64,000 nucleotides of DNA from Rhynchosporium graminicola (GCA_900074885.1 FJUW01000010.1:620001-684000); one strand, 5' to 3'. Positions 24,061 to 37,184 are shown, counted from the first letter of the stretch. Numbers and translations: made by a program. The notes: generated by a model not told the origin, from the sequence alone.

Positions 24061-25085
24061 TTAGGCCCAAGCTTCCTTTATGTTGAGTTCTTCGATGCTC
24101 TTTGTTCGGATCTCCGGAAACTTCTCGTTCAGATAAGTCCTACTATCAGTGATCTCGAGATTGTACTCCCCATTTTTGAGCCAGTGCCCAAATAAAGTAG
24201 TCATTCCTTGCAGCGTTCGTTGGCTTCGGGAGAAATTGATACACGGGGACATGACCAGGTAGCTCTGTAATCTGTGCAGCAGCTTCTCAATTGAGTCGTA
24301 AAACGTCAGGAATTTCGTTCCTAGAAACGTGATTGAATCTGTCAAAGTCAAAATCAAAATCAAAATCTTAGGAGATTCTTCAAGAATAGAATCTATCATA
24401 CCTGTCACCTTCTTGTAGCAATCATCAGAATCTCACTCTAGGACTTTCGGTCGCCAACGATACTACTACTCTTGGTCCATTTTTCTAATCCCAAGCTAGT
24501 AACGACGAATTTTGACACATCTGCTGTGGTGGATCCGCTGGGGTGCCTGTTACTGGGATCGCAGCGACTTTGTGCTGGATATTCAACACCACGACGACAG
24601 GAGTGAGATAGCTCTTGACTTTGGGTATACCGAAGTAGTCTTCGAAGCAGCCATTTGGCCGCATTACACTCGAGATCGGTCTTCTTAAGCTCTTCGATAG
24701 CCTGTATTCAAAATCCAACGAGGGGATAGACAGCTGTATGCCTGTCAGGTTGTTAGTGAGGGTATCCTCGTTCAAAAGCTTTAGCCGATTAAAGGCTCAT
24801 GGCGGAGACTACGGTGTGTATTTGGTAGTCGTCGAGGGTCTTCTTCGCGGATGCAAGATCTCCATAGTTTATTCCAACAACTTTTGTTCCCAGCTCGACC
24901 TCAAGGTCAAGGTTGTTCTACTTTGTTTTAGGGAAATATCTGGCGAGAAGCAACATACAAGAGGATAGGGATATTGTACTTTTCGGCCCAGGACGATGTA
25001 TTCATACGTCGTCTGGTGTTTCAACGCTGCCACAAATGGCACGACCGACGCCTCTGGTGCCACTTGCAACAGCCACGTTCACCAT
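24061..25085 (-). pseudogene. NmrA-like / isoflavone-reductase-type oxidoreductase pseudogene
   Basis: The pieces, in order on the minus strand, are those of an NmrA-like NAD(P)-binding protein (~300 residues): MVNVAVASGTRGVGRAI from ATG 25085 (degenerate GGTGGVG), VAALKHQ and VLGRKV in a second frame, ELGTKVVGINYGDLASAKKTL and HTVVSAMSL followed by TAA, then DYFGIPKVKSYLTPVVVV and AAIPVTGT, and finally TFYDSIEKLL, FGHWLKNGEYNLE and LNEKFPEIRTKSIEEL. At least three frame changes and an internal stop separate them. Not RIP-like: composition is ordinary. Such proteins often act in secondary metabolism or redox sensing; here it is dead. Confidence 0.7.
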
Positions 25086-25741
25086 CTTATTAACTGAAGG
25101 ATGTTTTGAAAATAGTGAATGTGAAAGTGTTGAGAGTTGGGAATTGTCGGATTTTCAGATCGGTAGATAAGACAAGTCATAATGACCGACCAATTTTGTT
25201 GTTATATACACGATATCTAATGTAGCAGTATAAGTTCAGATGTCGCTAGTGCTTCTACTTGGCTCTGTGGATGCTCCCTGCCTGGTTACTACACTGGTGC
25301 CATTAATTCCGATGCAGGCAGGGTATGGATAGAACAATGGAGATGCAGATGCAGATCATCCGCGAGCGATAAGTAGAGATATATGCAAAGGTGGTCAGGA
25401 CTCTGCTTGTGTTGTTCCCATCTACTGTAGGTAGAAGCTCTCATTCAATGAATGACATGCCAACCAGAATGGGATAGACCCCCCTTTCGAAATCCCATTT
25501 GCCCCAAGGACCAATTCTTTCCCCGATCAAGCCTTGAGTTTGAAGGGCAATATGGCACGACAGCTCGGATACTTGGGTAGGGAGCGTAGGGAGCAAGCAG
25601 GTATAGTTACCTCAAGACCCTCCACGTGTGCTTACATTGAACGTGGTACGGGATGTGCTGGAGCAGGCGCCCGGCATGCGGGCCATATGCACATCGCAGA
25701 ACAGTTTCGTCTACTTCTACAAGGCGCCATACCTACGGGGG

Positions 25742-25751
25742 NNNNNNNNNN
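25742..25751. other. Assembly gap (10 N)
   Basis: Ten undetermined bases between runs of G (GGGG before and after). The true gap length is unknown; frames crossing it should not be trusted. Confidence 0.99.
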
Positions 25752-25993
25752 GGGGTACGGACGATGATGCGAGGGGACCAAGCACATATAACCTCAACTG
25801 CACGTGAGAAAGAGAGCGTTGGAGGTCGAGCTGGGCGTCTTGAGCTTGATTTTCAGAGTTCAGGGGACGCGCTGTGTTTGGCTGCATCAAGCTTATACAT
25901 GTAAGTATAAGTAGCAGCAGCATGCCAGCCGACGGACCTTTGAACTCTACAAGTACAAAGCCAGGCCTGCAGCGCGCACGATACGACATGAAA

Positions 25994-26020
25994 GACTGAC
26001 TGACTGACTGACTGACTGAC
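25994..26020. repeat. Microsatellite (GACT)n
   Basis: Nearly seven perfect copies of a 4-base unit. Confidence 0.95.
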
Positions 26021-26107
26021 AGTGTGTGACATCTGCTGATGGCCGCTGATTGGAGTGAGTGACGGTACAGTATTCCCTGCACCTACAGCGAGCGCACCGT
26101 ACAGCTG

Positions 26108-26143
26108 AGGTGTGCAAGGTGTGCAAGGTGTGCAAGGTGTGCA
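26108..26143. repeat. Tandem repeat, 4 x 9 bp (AGGTGTGCA)
   Basis: Four perfect head-to-tail copies. Confidence 0.95.
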
Positions 26144-26200
26144 TCTCGGGGTCCCCATTGGACGCTTCTCTTACCACCAAGATGCTTGTACTTAGTATGT

Positions 26201-26224
26201 GTTCCATGTTCCATGTTCCATGTT
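26201..26224. repeat. Tandem repeat (GTTCCAT)n
   Basis: About three and a half copies of a 7-base unit. Confidence 0.9.
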
Positions 26225-26302
26225 GCATGTAAGCGCTGAGCATCCAACCTATCCCGCATCCCATCACGAACTCTCCTTCATTGGCGGCTGCATCCCTTAC
26301 CC

Positions 26303-26329
26303 TACATACATACATACATACATACATAC
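26303..26329. repeat. Microsatellite (TACA)n
   Basis: About seven copies of a 4-base unit, followed by TGTACATAC. Confidence 0.95.
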
Positions 26330-26569
26330 TGTACATACCTATGTCGGCCCCTCAAGCAACCTGTTTATTGCATTGCATTCGGATTGAGCTGCTCGTCCAT
26401 GTGAAGCTTCAACATCACGACAACGTCGAGAGCTGTCGATTGCGTCTAGCCCCGCGTGCGCTGCATTAATTAATTGTTCGCCCGCCCATCCACATCCTCT
26501 ATCTAGACTTGGTTACTTATAATTGATTTGACCCCGAGTTCTCCGCCCATCATTCATTCAATCAGCACG

Positions 26570-27560
26570 ATGTTCAGATTCCCCCGCATCATGATCTCCA
26601 GGCGCTGGAAGTGGCCGAAAGTCCTCATCGCCTTGTTCGCGTTAGAGCTCGCCGGCACCGTGGCTGCCCTGACTCTCTTCGGAATCGCCCAACCGGATCT
26701 CTTTCGCACCAGGCTCTGGCAGCTTGGTGCTGACAATGGATGGAATTCGAGTCCAAAGGCCCGATTATACGCATATGCGAACTACAGACCAGTACCCAGT
26801 GTACCATTCATCTGGTCGAAAACGTACGTGTTTTTTGGTTGCAAATTTCTTAGACTGGAGTTCTGTTTGATTCAAGCGCCGGGATTTGATATGTGGTAGT
26901 TGATTGTGGATGTGGACTGGACTAATGAAGTATAGAATCACCGATTTCAATGTAGCCATCTCGGTACTCTGCACTTTCATCCTACTCGTCAAAGGCGTCA
27001 TGTTCGTGGTGCATCTCTGGTACCCGTTATTGAGCACCATTACCAATGCTATCATCGTTGCATTGTGGTGTGTGAGCATATACGGGCAAACGGGACCCGA
27101 TAACTCGGATCCGAGACATCCCTCGAGTGTCGCATGGTACATCACCAAAAGTTGTGATGTGGCCAAGGCATCCGGCAATCATCACAATTGCGTATTGGCC
27201 AAATCAACGTTCGCTACCACTATTATCATGATGTACGTTTCTCAATTTCTTTTTTTGCAAACAATTTAAACAATAAGATGGAGACTAACACATCACAGGT
27301 TCATCTTCTTCCTCAACTTGCTCCTTGGAATCTGGTCCATGATCCCCTCGGCCATGGAACGCGCAGCCAACGACGTAGAAGTCGACGACATGCAAATGAC
27401 CAAAGGCTCACCCGTGTCCGATAACGCCTCGAAGCCAGAGTGGGAGATGAAGAACGTTCCCAGACAACCTGCTGTGCCGTACACGCCGCGCACATTAGCT
27501 TTCAATACTTTGGATCGCCAGTTACCTCTCAGGTCGCAGGAGGGGCCTAGATGGGCTTGA
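26570..27560 (+). CDS. Four-helix membrane protein, MARVEL-like
   Basis: Exons 26570-26823, 26936-27232 and 27299-27560 (introns 112 and 66 nt); 270 residues. Four hydrophobic segments: ~19-42 (VLIALFALELAGTVAALTLF), ~90-110 (ISVLCTFILLVKGVMFVV), ~112-135 (PLLSTITNAIIVALWCVSIYG) and ~184-200 (FIFFLNLLLGIWSMI). Two cysteines lie in the loop between helices 3 and 4 (KSCDVAKASGNHHNCV). The hydrophilic C-terminal tail is rich in Pro, Asp and Arg. The arrangement resembles fungal MARVEL-domain proteins of the plasma membrane; that is an inference from topology. Start at the first ATG after the in-frame upstream region, just before the basic MFRFPRIMISRRWKW. Confidence 0.8.
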
Positions 27561-29348
27561 TCTTTTGTTTTGTTTTGTTCTGCGGTCATGATTAGCATGG
27601 TTCGTCGGGTTGGGTTGGGCTGGCCTGGGTTAAGGTCTAAGGAGTTGTTATTTGTTATTCGGAATCGATATACCCGCCTCGTCTCACTCAGGCCGTCGAA
27701 GGGAGAAGCCGCTCAAATGCCAAAGTCCATATTACGATACGCTACGCTACTCCACGACGATCAGACCATGATACCGGGTGCGACGGGATTTGAGAATCAG
27801 ATAGACACAACTGAACATTGAAATCCATCTACCTATTCCTCCGGCAACCAGACGTCCCCCATAGCAGACAGGCAGGAGTTCTGTCTGCTCAACCACCTTG
27901 ACTTAATATTTCCCAATGTCCTAGCTAGCGAGCCTGTTGATAGCCGGTGTGTCTCGGGTCTTGGATTTTTCTTTTCTTGTATATATATACCAGTCAATCA
28001 GTCTCATCTCATGATAGAGATATATATAAAAAAACCCCTAATCCAGACTCAAACAGCTCAAAAGGGAATATATATATATGCATATGTATTATGCCAAGTT
28101 TTGGATATCATTGTCTTTCAAATTAGCTTTCTGCGTGGTAGAAGAAAGGAGTGAGAGGTATACGCTCAAGTCGCAGCATGGATGGGATACTTTTTTCTTA
28201 TGCCATGCCAGTCTAGCTTTAACAGAGAAACCCCAGTAACCAGAGTAGTTTTCGAGGCGTTTTACTCCCTCAACTGTGAATGAGAGGAAGCACTGCAGAA
28301 GATGAACAAAGCAGGTGATAATTCGATACCCACCGTACACTTAGCTCACTCATCCATTTGTCCTAGAAAAGCCACAAAGGAAATCTCACAATACATACCA
28401 TCATACTCTACAGTCTTCACTTTGCTTCGCTCTTTCATGCAATACCCAAGCATATTATCAAATCACTCCACGACATGTGCAAGACTGGTAACCAACCTAC
28501 TCACCCACGCACGCTCAAATCCCGTCAAAGAAGTCTAAAAATTCAACGCATAATATTCCGCACGCACTTTCTCTAAGTATCTAAGGGTCTCAATTCCACC
28601 CCATTCCTCAGGATCCCCCCAAAGCGCCATTCGTTCCACAGCTCGCGATCCACCATCGATCATCCCACAGACACGCCATCCATCCCAAGCAAGGGACAAG
28701 GCCCACGATATCATGCCTCGCTCGCTAGTCTGTGTTTCGAGATTCGGGGATTCGAGAAGGAAGAGAAATAAACGATTTTATTTGTGAGTTTTGTCTGTTT
28801 TGTGGTGGTGGTTCGCATGTTTGAAAGGCCTTGAAAGTGAGGGGTGCAGAAACATATGACAAGGTTGAAATTTTTGGATGCTGGTGTGGAAATATCGTCG
28901 TGTGTGCTGCTAGGAAGGATGTGTATCTGGTGCTATTTCTCTTGTTGAGATAGTGCTGAGAAGGGGGACGATTGTAGGGTGTTTTTTTGGAATTAGTAGG
29001 AATCTCGAAATATTCGTAGTGAACGTCGTATACGTCTAGGTGTATGCGTATACGTGTGTGTCTTTGAGATCGTGATGTATACTCCGCAAGGGAGAAACGA
29101 AATTCGAGATTCGAAATTTTTCGTTGAAAGATAGCGTTATCGCCGATTCGAAGGAGCAGCGTAATTCGAAATTCGAAATTCCTCGTTAAAAGTGAGATGG
29201 CACTGTCGCCGATTCGAAGGAGATTGTGAAGGACAAAGCCAGGTCGTAGACGAGAGTCATAAATCGTAGGCAATTGACACGCATGTCCAAGCCGGTTGAA
29301 AGTCTCACAATCCTTGACACCTCCACCAGATCTCAATGAGTTTCAGTC
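27561..29348. other. Intergenic, convergent 3' flanks
   Basis: Lies between two convergent genes. AT-rich with TATA runs near 27980-28080. Contains the imperfect duplication at 29098-29222. A 203-codon open minus frame (28725-29336) is low-complexity and was not accepted as a gene. Confidence 0.5.
29098..29222. repeat. Imperfect tandem duplication, ~60 bp unit
   Basis: Two adjacent copies share ATTCGA/GATTCGAAATT blocks, a CGTTGAAAG / CGTTAAAAG block and a common end TCGCCGATTCGAAGGAG (29138-29154 and 29206-29222). It lies 3' of the gene at 29349-31535. Confidence 0.7.
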
Positions 29349-31535
29349 TCAATCGCAACGCATGTGCGCATTTCGAGTACACATCGCAACCCAATCCCAC
29401 GGAGATCGCTCCCCAGCCTTCTTCTCGGGGACATCTGCAGTCGGACTGCGCTTCTGAAAGCCGTGTTTGCCATAACTCTGGTAGGGAATAGGTGTCTGTC
29501 GAGCGTCGTACTCGGGGTCGTGGCGGAGTTTTCGGTTGGGCATGTTCATGGCTTCTAGGCGCTTTTGGTCCAAGGCGTCGGCTTTAAGGATGATGCGGCG
29601 GGTGTGGAAATCGCTAGAGAAGATAGGAAGTCAGTTGGTTCTTCTTGATGAAAAATGGGCAAGGAGGGTTTGCGTGTGTAAATGGGATAGATAATGGACT
29701 TACGAAAGAGCCTTGCGGAGATCAGCTGTATTCCACTCTCCTTGATCATCACCAACAGGGCCACTATGCAACCACGCTCTCATGAGTCGGCGCTTTTCGC
29801 GCTTGAAATGATCTCTCTCAAAGAAGAAGATGAACTTGAGCTTGCAACCGAGACAGGTGAGATTCGCCTCTCTGGTTTTGTTCTCATTGAAAGCTTGCAG
29901 ATCGTACAAGTCGCCATACTTGAAGAATATGCCGAATAAGTGAGTATTGCAGTGATTACATCTGTAGTACGTCACGTAGCTATAGAGTTATGTCAGTATA
30001 GTTTTCTGTGTAGTATAAAAAAGAAAGAGAGGAGAGGAGGAAAATGTAAGAGGGAAGGATTTACCGTTCATAACCTTCAGGACGACAGCCGATAACGGCA
30101 TCGTTTGAAAATCTCTGCCATTGTCCTTCATGATCAGGATTCCGAGAGTCAGCCAAAGCTACAAGCTTTCTTGGATCGGTTCCAGGATCAAGCATGGCTT
30201 CCAAGGTCTCCTCGACTCGCCACAACAGTCCCTTATCTAGCCACTGTCTAAACGCAGTACCCTTGCTAGTGAGATCGATATTCTGAGCAAGAGCGATAGG
30301 CAAAGCACGAATCACGATGCCCCAAATGGCGCGGCAATGATCCATGTCAGTGTTATCCCAAGTGACACCATAAGTGCCTGCGAAGTGCGTATTGTGCATG
30401 TCTGTATCATCGTCCACACACTTGGGGCCTTGGTGCCAGGTTGGGAAGAAATCTAGATAGATTTGGTTCTCGCGTCCGAGGGGTCGATCGGTCTTGATGA
30501 TGTCGAGGAGACGAAAGATCTCAGAGACGGAGAGGAGTTGACATTGGTAGATGCCGAGTACCTTGAGGTTTGTCATCTTGGGGATGAGAAGGGCTAGGAG
30601 TTGTGGAGTGAGAAAGTGGTTGCGGTGGATTTGGAGGTTTTGAAGGTTGTCAGCGAAGTTAGACATGGCGATGCCTGAGTTCAAATGTTAGTCTGTACTG
30701 GAGAATGGGGAATGCAGGTCTTACTCATTGTGTGCAAGTTCTGGACCTGCTCGTAGTAGGATGCAGGGCCGCTAGCTCGTCTGAACGGAGCGATCACAAT
30801 GATTGAAGCAACAGAACCTTGATTCCATGAATCAGTTGGGGCGTTTGGTCCAAACCGATCTTTCTCGCAGTTGTGAAAATAACCGCCATGTTCAAGTGTA
30901 CCGTTCATGTCCCAGAGATGCTAGCCATATAATCAGCAAACAGCAAAGCCGAGGGAAGTTCTGAGTACTTACGATTTTATAATCATAGATTGCTGTCACC
31001 TCTTGACAACTGGAATAGAACTTCCAAGCTGAGCTATGTTGCTTGAAAATTATCGAAAGTAGGGTACGAGCAACGATATCATTGCTGAACAGCTTCTTCA
31101 AGAGTGAAGATTTTTGCAAGATTTGAGGCAGTTTGAATCTCGGCGAAGAATTCTGTCCATCACCAACTGTATAATTGAAAGCAAAAGGTCCCTAATCTGA
31201 GATCAGTATTTAAGATAGGCTTCAGCTCGAGGCATCCTTACACAGGTGAGGAGTTTTTGTGGACATTCCTTCCATGGCCAGCCCTTCAGGTTCTTCTCTA
31301 TCTCTTCCTTGATCTTCTTTAGCTCTTTATCGATCTTCTCTTTGCGCTTCTGCTCTGCTGTCTTCTTGACACGCGGAGAATACGTATCCCAGTGTTCTTC
31401 ATCAGACTCGTCGAACTCTGTGTTGGCCGAGGAAGCACTTGGCTCTCGTGAGATGGCAGGGTCACTGAAAGATCGAGCAGCCTCGACTACTATTGTCTGG
31501 GCTTCGACTGCCGGGGTTTTTCTGCGTCTCGCCAT
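29349..31535 (-). CDS. Conserved-looking protein of unknown function, six exons
   Basis: Exons 31242-31535, 30973-31191, 30725-30920, 30065-30674, 29704-29979 and 29349-29613; all junctions GT-AG and in phase; 619 residues. The first ~98 residues are charged: a disordered acidic part, then a Lys/Glu helix (KKTAEQKRKEKIDKELKKIK). The middle has a Leu-rich stretch that reads like irregular leucine repeats (ADNLQNLQIHRNHFLTPQLL, NLKVLGIYQCQLLSV). Toward the C-terminus are two CxxC pairs, RCNHCNTH and TCLGCK (~48 residues apart), which could bind zinc, then a basic segment (RDHFKREKRRLMRAWL). No signal peptide or membrane helix. An F-box-like N-terminal part is possible but not shown. I do not recognise the family. 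Confidence 0.75.
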
Positions 31536-34500
31536 CGTGTCTCAAGTTCTGATGAAAGGTAGGATTTGTAATGATGTGTCGTGAAGATGTAGTATTGTAT
31601 TGCGAAAGAAGTATGTGGTGTTTGAAAAGAAGGATGTCGTCTGTTATCCAAAACGTCAGTTGTGTTAAGTAGAAAGAAGAAGACAAGAAGAAGAAAGAGG
31701 TGGGGAATAAATAGAGACCTCGCTAAACAAAGCGCGCTGATTTCGACTGCCCTCCACTTTGAGAAAGTGAATTCGAGGGACATGAGTGATAGAATTTGGT
31801 GACAGAAAGCTCGGATCAATAGTGAAAGTGTGAATGACTTGAGAAGTCGACTCTCTTGAAAGACAACTTGAAGGTACGAAATAATGTCCTATCTCCAGTA
31901 TATGACCGTGAATCTGGTAAATTGAATAGAGGAGAGGCACAAGGACACTTGCCGCAATTCCAGCTGGATATGGAATAATTGAGAGTGCGAGGTTAGTTTG
32001 CATTGCGATGCAAGGAATTGACAAAGTTGAGAATGATTAGACTGCAATAGCAAGGCCTTGATATTGAATATCGATCATAGGAAGACGATTCCACTCAATT
32101 GGCTCATCCACAAGTTAAGAATGTGAGGATGAATTATTGAGACATCTGAAGCATCAAAAGAGTGAAGATCGCTAGATTAAAACTTGAGACAAACGTACCA
32201 GATATATGCAAGAGCAAATTTCGGATAATGTTATCCAAAAAGGGTGTGATGCAAAGAGGTGACTGAGGTAATATCAATTCGATGTTGAGGTAAGAGGTGT
32301 CGTTGTTCCAAGATATCCGTTGTTATGGAAAGAAAGCTTGAATACTTTATATGTGGGAATCTAGTGGGAAGCCTCAAATAGGGCCGTCAAAAGTAGCAGT
32401 GATAGGAAAGTGGAGACTGCCCAATGTGGACGAAAAATGCTTGAGGGTGAATTCGATGGGAGGCGCCTGCAAACGGATGCAGAGCTTCCTTATATTGAAA
32501 CCTAAGACTTTCGAGAGCCAGGACTTTAATGCGAAATCTGGGCTCCTGTTGAGGTAGTGTAGAGGTGAGGGTAAATTCGGAAATTCTTGACTGCTAGTAT
32601 GAGCGGATAATAAGTACCCAGCGGATAATCAGCAGTGCAAAAGGCTACCGAACTCGTAGCCGTAGTCGATGGATAAAAAATTGAGACTAGAAAGATCTTA
32701 TCAAGAGAATTAAGGATGAGTAGACGTAGTTAATTCAGTAATCACTATCGGTATAATTTACATGATTGTAACACGCCACAGAATCTAGCTCCAGAATTTA
32801 AGCAATTCTCAAATCATAATTAAAAATGACATATATGAGACTCTAGAGCCTATGAAAGTTCGTGCGATCGAAGCCAGGAAAATTCATCTTTGGTGAATAA
32901 GACTTGGTCGCAATGCGATCCTAGTGTCACGAGAATGCCACAGGACATTGTCCGAAGTGACATTTCAAATTCACCAACCTTGTGATGACTTTTATTATAG
33001 TGATGACTTGAGTTATTGAGCTCACTACGAGGTTCTCAAATCGCTCCACCTGAGACGAGTTTGCTTAGCCACGGATTTATGTTAATGCTAGGACGGATTG
33101 ACTCATTAAGCGTGCAGAATACACAAAAGCCACAGGGAGATTTATGTAAGGATTCGAAATTGAGGAAAATGTACTTAGGCATCCAGCCTAGTATGTGGCC
33201 GTTGCAAGCTACCTAGGTAGCTTAGGATAGATCGGATATTATGATCACGTGTATTGCGAGATTACGCTGTGGCTATCGAGCAGCGATTACAGTTACAAAG
33301 CTTACATACAAGGCCCGGAATCGGTGTATATAATAACAGTGTTGATCGCCTGGATATGGCGACTGGCTGAACTAACGGTGCATCACCAAGACAGACATTA
33401 TAGACACGTGACTAGACGATAAGAAGGGAATTTCAGAAGTCCCGTCTCAAGCGAGAGGGAAAGCACATAGTAAACAAGGAAAGGAGTACATCTTGAAATA
33501 AAGAATACTGGAGAGTGTACCAATAAGATGGTGTTGCACGACTGACACAACTCCGAGCATAATGACAAGTAGGCTGCCTTCCTCTGCGGTCTGACCTGAT
33601 AGAAATAAGCTCTCGATGATCAACTCGATGTCAGACTACGACATGTTTGACCGGGAAGGCGAAGAATAAGAGCATGTCAAGTAAAAGAAACTCTTTTGGA
33701 GATGCTTTGCCGGCCTTCGAAAGCCGTGCCTCGTCATGTTCGACCTAAAAAACCTGAACCTGGGAAATGTCAGGCTTGCATACCGCCACCACAAGGCCCG
33801 AGAAAGAAATCGAGGGTCTCAAGCCTGAGTCATGGTTCTGGTGTTCGTATTCTCAAGAGACTTTGCGAGTACCGAGTTCTGACACTAGACTCGGCTCGAG
33901 TCTGCGAATGAGCGATTGCAACCTTATCAGAGCGATGTAAGTATGACCTGACGATCTTGGTCGATTCTTCGAGACATCTGGTCTTCTGATCACTTCAGGC
34001 ACATTTTCAGAAACCCTCTTGGGCAGGTTCCATCGGGGAGTGTGTGCCTGGAAAAGCATGTAGACTCATGGTCTACGCAGTACTCGGCACCACACCATCA
34101 GAAGAACTTCGCTCCCCTGGAGAGCCCTGGAAGGACTGCATAGTGTTGCGCCATCAGAAGATTCACGGTGACATAGCCAAGTCATGCACAGCCGATGTTA
34201 TATATGAGAAGGCAGAGCCCGCGTATTGGCGATGCGCGCGTTGAGAAATTGAAGCATTTGCCCGTTACCCACGGGATCTGCGCATGCCTCACTCAACATT
34301 CTGCCTGGTGGTATGTCTTACGCCGTTGAAGGGCGTAAAAATAGCCTGCTCAAAACTATCCGAGCGATGAATGGGCTTGAGGTCTGGCCTTTTATGAGGA
34401 ACCAAATTTATCAATTGAAATTTCGAAAGAGTGGAGCCGATGAAAGAGACTTCTGAAGTATGGCCGACCGCACAACTCCCTTCTCGTTTGATAACAACAG

Positions 34501-37184
34501 TTTCATGCCGAGCGGCCGGACGCTGGTTGGGTCGCTGGTTGAGATGAGAGGGGAGGAGAGGGGGAGGAGAGGATAGTAATTACAAAGTATGGCTCGCTCC
34601 GAATGAAGTTAATTCTAGGTTTAGCGTAGCTGCGTACTTGTAGTAGCCCTTGCATTCCCTTCAGTGGGTTTTGGCGTCGTGCTACTGGTCCGTAGTACTG
34701 TACAAATGGGCACTTCTAAACGCTCGCTGCCGGGACTTGCTGAACTTGTAAGGATGGCTGGCGCATTAGTGGACGCAGAAATTTGACAGGAAAGTCTGAT
34801 CGAAAGTTCAAAACAGAAGGGCGGCTCGCCAGGGCCCAGGGGACGACGACGGAAGAGAGGCGGCGAGTTGGCGACGGCACCAAGAGATCAAGAGATCAAG
34901 AGATGAAGGAATCTTTCGTGGAAGTCTGAGCTGAGTCTCTCTGAAGGGCCTCTCTGGAGTCTGGAGGGGGATTCCGGATTCCAGATCTCAGGTTTGGTGC
35001 AACATCTTGTAAGACGGAGGGGGAGGTTGCAAGGGTTTCCGACCCCCGACATGTGAATATGACACGACACGACACAACACGACACGACGGCGGGTGTAGC
35101 AGATGAAAGATAGATGGGATGAGAGCACAGCACAGCGCAGCGTAGCCAAGCAGATGCGAGAAGGCCGCACATACATACTCTCTTACCTGAAACGAAACAG
35201 CTGAGCAGTCATGACTGGTACAGCATTATTAATGCAACTGACCTGACCTGACCTGCCAAGAGATATCGTGCAGCCATCTTCCGACAGTGTACTACTGTAG
35301 GGTGGGTATGATTATTGGCTACCTAAGGTACTCGTTGCAAGTCAGTGACTGGTGTCGTACTCGAGTACGGTATCGTGTTGCGAACAGCCCATGCTTTGCA
35401 GATTGCAAACTGTGCGGAAAACGAGTGGTCTAATCTGCTCGGTAAATACTTTTGCCAAGCGAATGCAAATTGCTCGGACAAGCAAATACGCTCTAGACTG
35501 TTATGATCTCCTAGAGAATCTGAAGATGCGTCGCTTGTATATCTTCGTGCATTTATAGACACAAGCGAACTGGGTAAGGGCTTTGCTCACAGACTGGGCG
35601 TTATGAACAAAGCTCAATTATTATGGAGGCGTCTACCCAGTACTTCTAATCTCCTGGTAGCTTCATTGGGGTTCGGGGGGGCCATCTCGGATTCTCTACT
35701 CCACTGCCGTTGCCGTAGGGGACGGCATCCGATCCATAGGTACTGGTACCCTAGAAAGGTGGGTTTGTTTGGCTTTTGTTTGGCTTTTGTTGGGTCAGCA
35801 ATATTCTCAGTATTTGCTGACCAGCCAGCCAGCCAGCCAGCCAGCCAGCCGGCCATGGTCTCACGAGAAACTGGTCTGACAAGTTGACGAGATGACGGCC
35901 ATAAATTTGCCTTTCGCCACTGCTGACAGCTTGATGAGAAAGAAGAGCATGCCAAGTTTTTAATTACTGCAGTACGAAGCAGAGGCTTGCTTGCTCTGAA
36001 AGTATAAAGTCAGAAGTGGGTAGGTTGGTAATAGAGTTGTGGGTGGGTTGGGTCTGTGCAGCTTTTGGTTACTACTGTACGGACTTTGCGGGCGGCCATG
36101 TGAACGGAGTGCCAGCCAGTATGCAAGCAACTACCAAGTACTTCGTACCTTCGTAGCCAGTCAAAGAACTCCAGGACTCCAATAGACGTCCGGGTCTACT
36201 GCCTTGGCTACTTTGTAAATACAAGAAGTACTTCGTAGACTTCTGAACAACAGGGTGGGTGCCGCATGATCAAGAAAGATGGTGGGCGATCTCTAAACTC
36301 CTGATGGCGTAGTAGACCTCTTGCTTGACGACGACATTAATGTAATGGTCTGAAAAGTATACTATCCTACTGGGCGGCGGGCAGCGACAATGACGAGGAC
36401 GAGCAGGTAGACAATGTCATGCAACCGTGAATCCGTAACATGCCTCCGCAGTGCCAGGTTGGGTCCTTGAGATCTCCGGGACATTATTGTATTTCACATT
36501 TGTGCCTAGCTAGGTATTATCTCGGAACCAACCCCCTTCTCCTTCTACGGTAGTCTAGTCTGGTGTAGTCCGTTTGTGTGGAGAAGGGGTTTTAGATCGG
36601 AGGGACAGCAACCCGGTTGAAGTACCATCTTCTTCTTCTTCTTCTACCGTGCGGCGTGCGTGCGTGCGTGCATTGGTAGTTGTAGTTGGAGTTGTGGTTA
36701 TACTTTGTAGTTGTGGCTGTCGGTATGCAAGTTGTCACGTTTGCCTTTATGATGTTGATCGAAACCTTTCTCGAGGCCTCGACTCAATGGATTTCGCTCT
36801 CGGAAGCATCTTTGCCATTACCAGAGGTACATTATTGTATGTAATATTGCTGGCTGCTGATCCGTTCCGTTCCATCTTTTTGATGCTCCTGGGCAATTTC
36901 ATTTCCTCGAACTAGTTTTAGACTAACTTAATCCCGGCTTAGTGCCCCCGTAGCGCTCTTGCGGCCCCTGTCTGATGCAGGCCAGGGGTCCTTCTCATTA
37001 CTTATTATTTCCTCTTTTCCCTACTTTCCCAACCTGCATCCTATTCCGATTACATCTTCTCGAAAGATCCCCAGAGCTTCATTCCAGCCGCGGTTCAATA
37101 TCTTCGTCAACTTTTTCCCTTCCTATACTGTTTAATAACAAATACCCCTTTCTTCCTTCAACCACCTCCTCTCAACATCACATC
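31536..37184. other. 5.6-kb gene-free stretch
   Basis: Divergent promoters of the genes on both sides plus unassigned DNA. The first part (31.5-34.5 kb) is AT-rich with no coding frame I can support. The second (34.5-37.2 kb) carries many short tandem arrays: GACAC repeats at 35061-35088, CCAG at 35821-35850, CTT and GCGT runs near 36630-36672. Small open frames have no splice structure or family resemblance. Confidence 0.5.
35821..35850. repeat. Microsatellite (CCAG)n
   Basis: Seven and a half perfect copies. Confidence 0.95.

Larger units (their letters stand above)
25086..26569. other. Intergenic with microsatellites and an assembly gap
   Basis: Holds no supported gene. It contains the 10-N gap, four short tandem arrays (listed separately) and, near 26500-26569, the probable promoter of the downstream membrane-protein gene. 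Confidence 0.6.

Noticed and set aside
28725..29336. 203-codon open frame on minus
   Set aside because: Contains the tandem duplication (its repeated LLRIGD peptide is just that), is low in complexity, and lies in the 3' flank of a well-supported gene.
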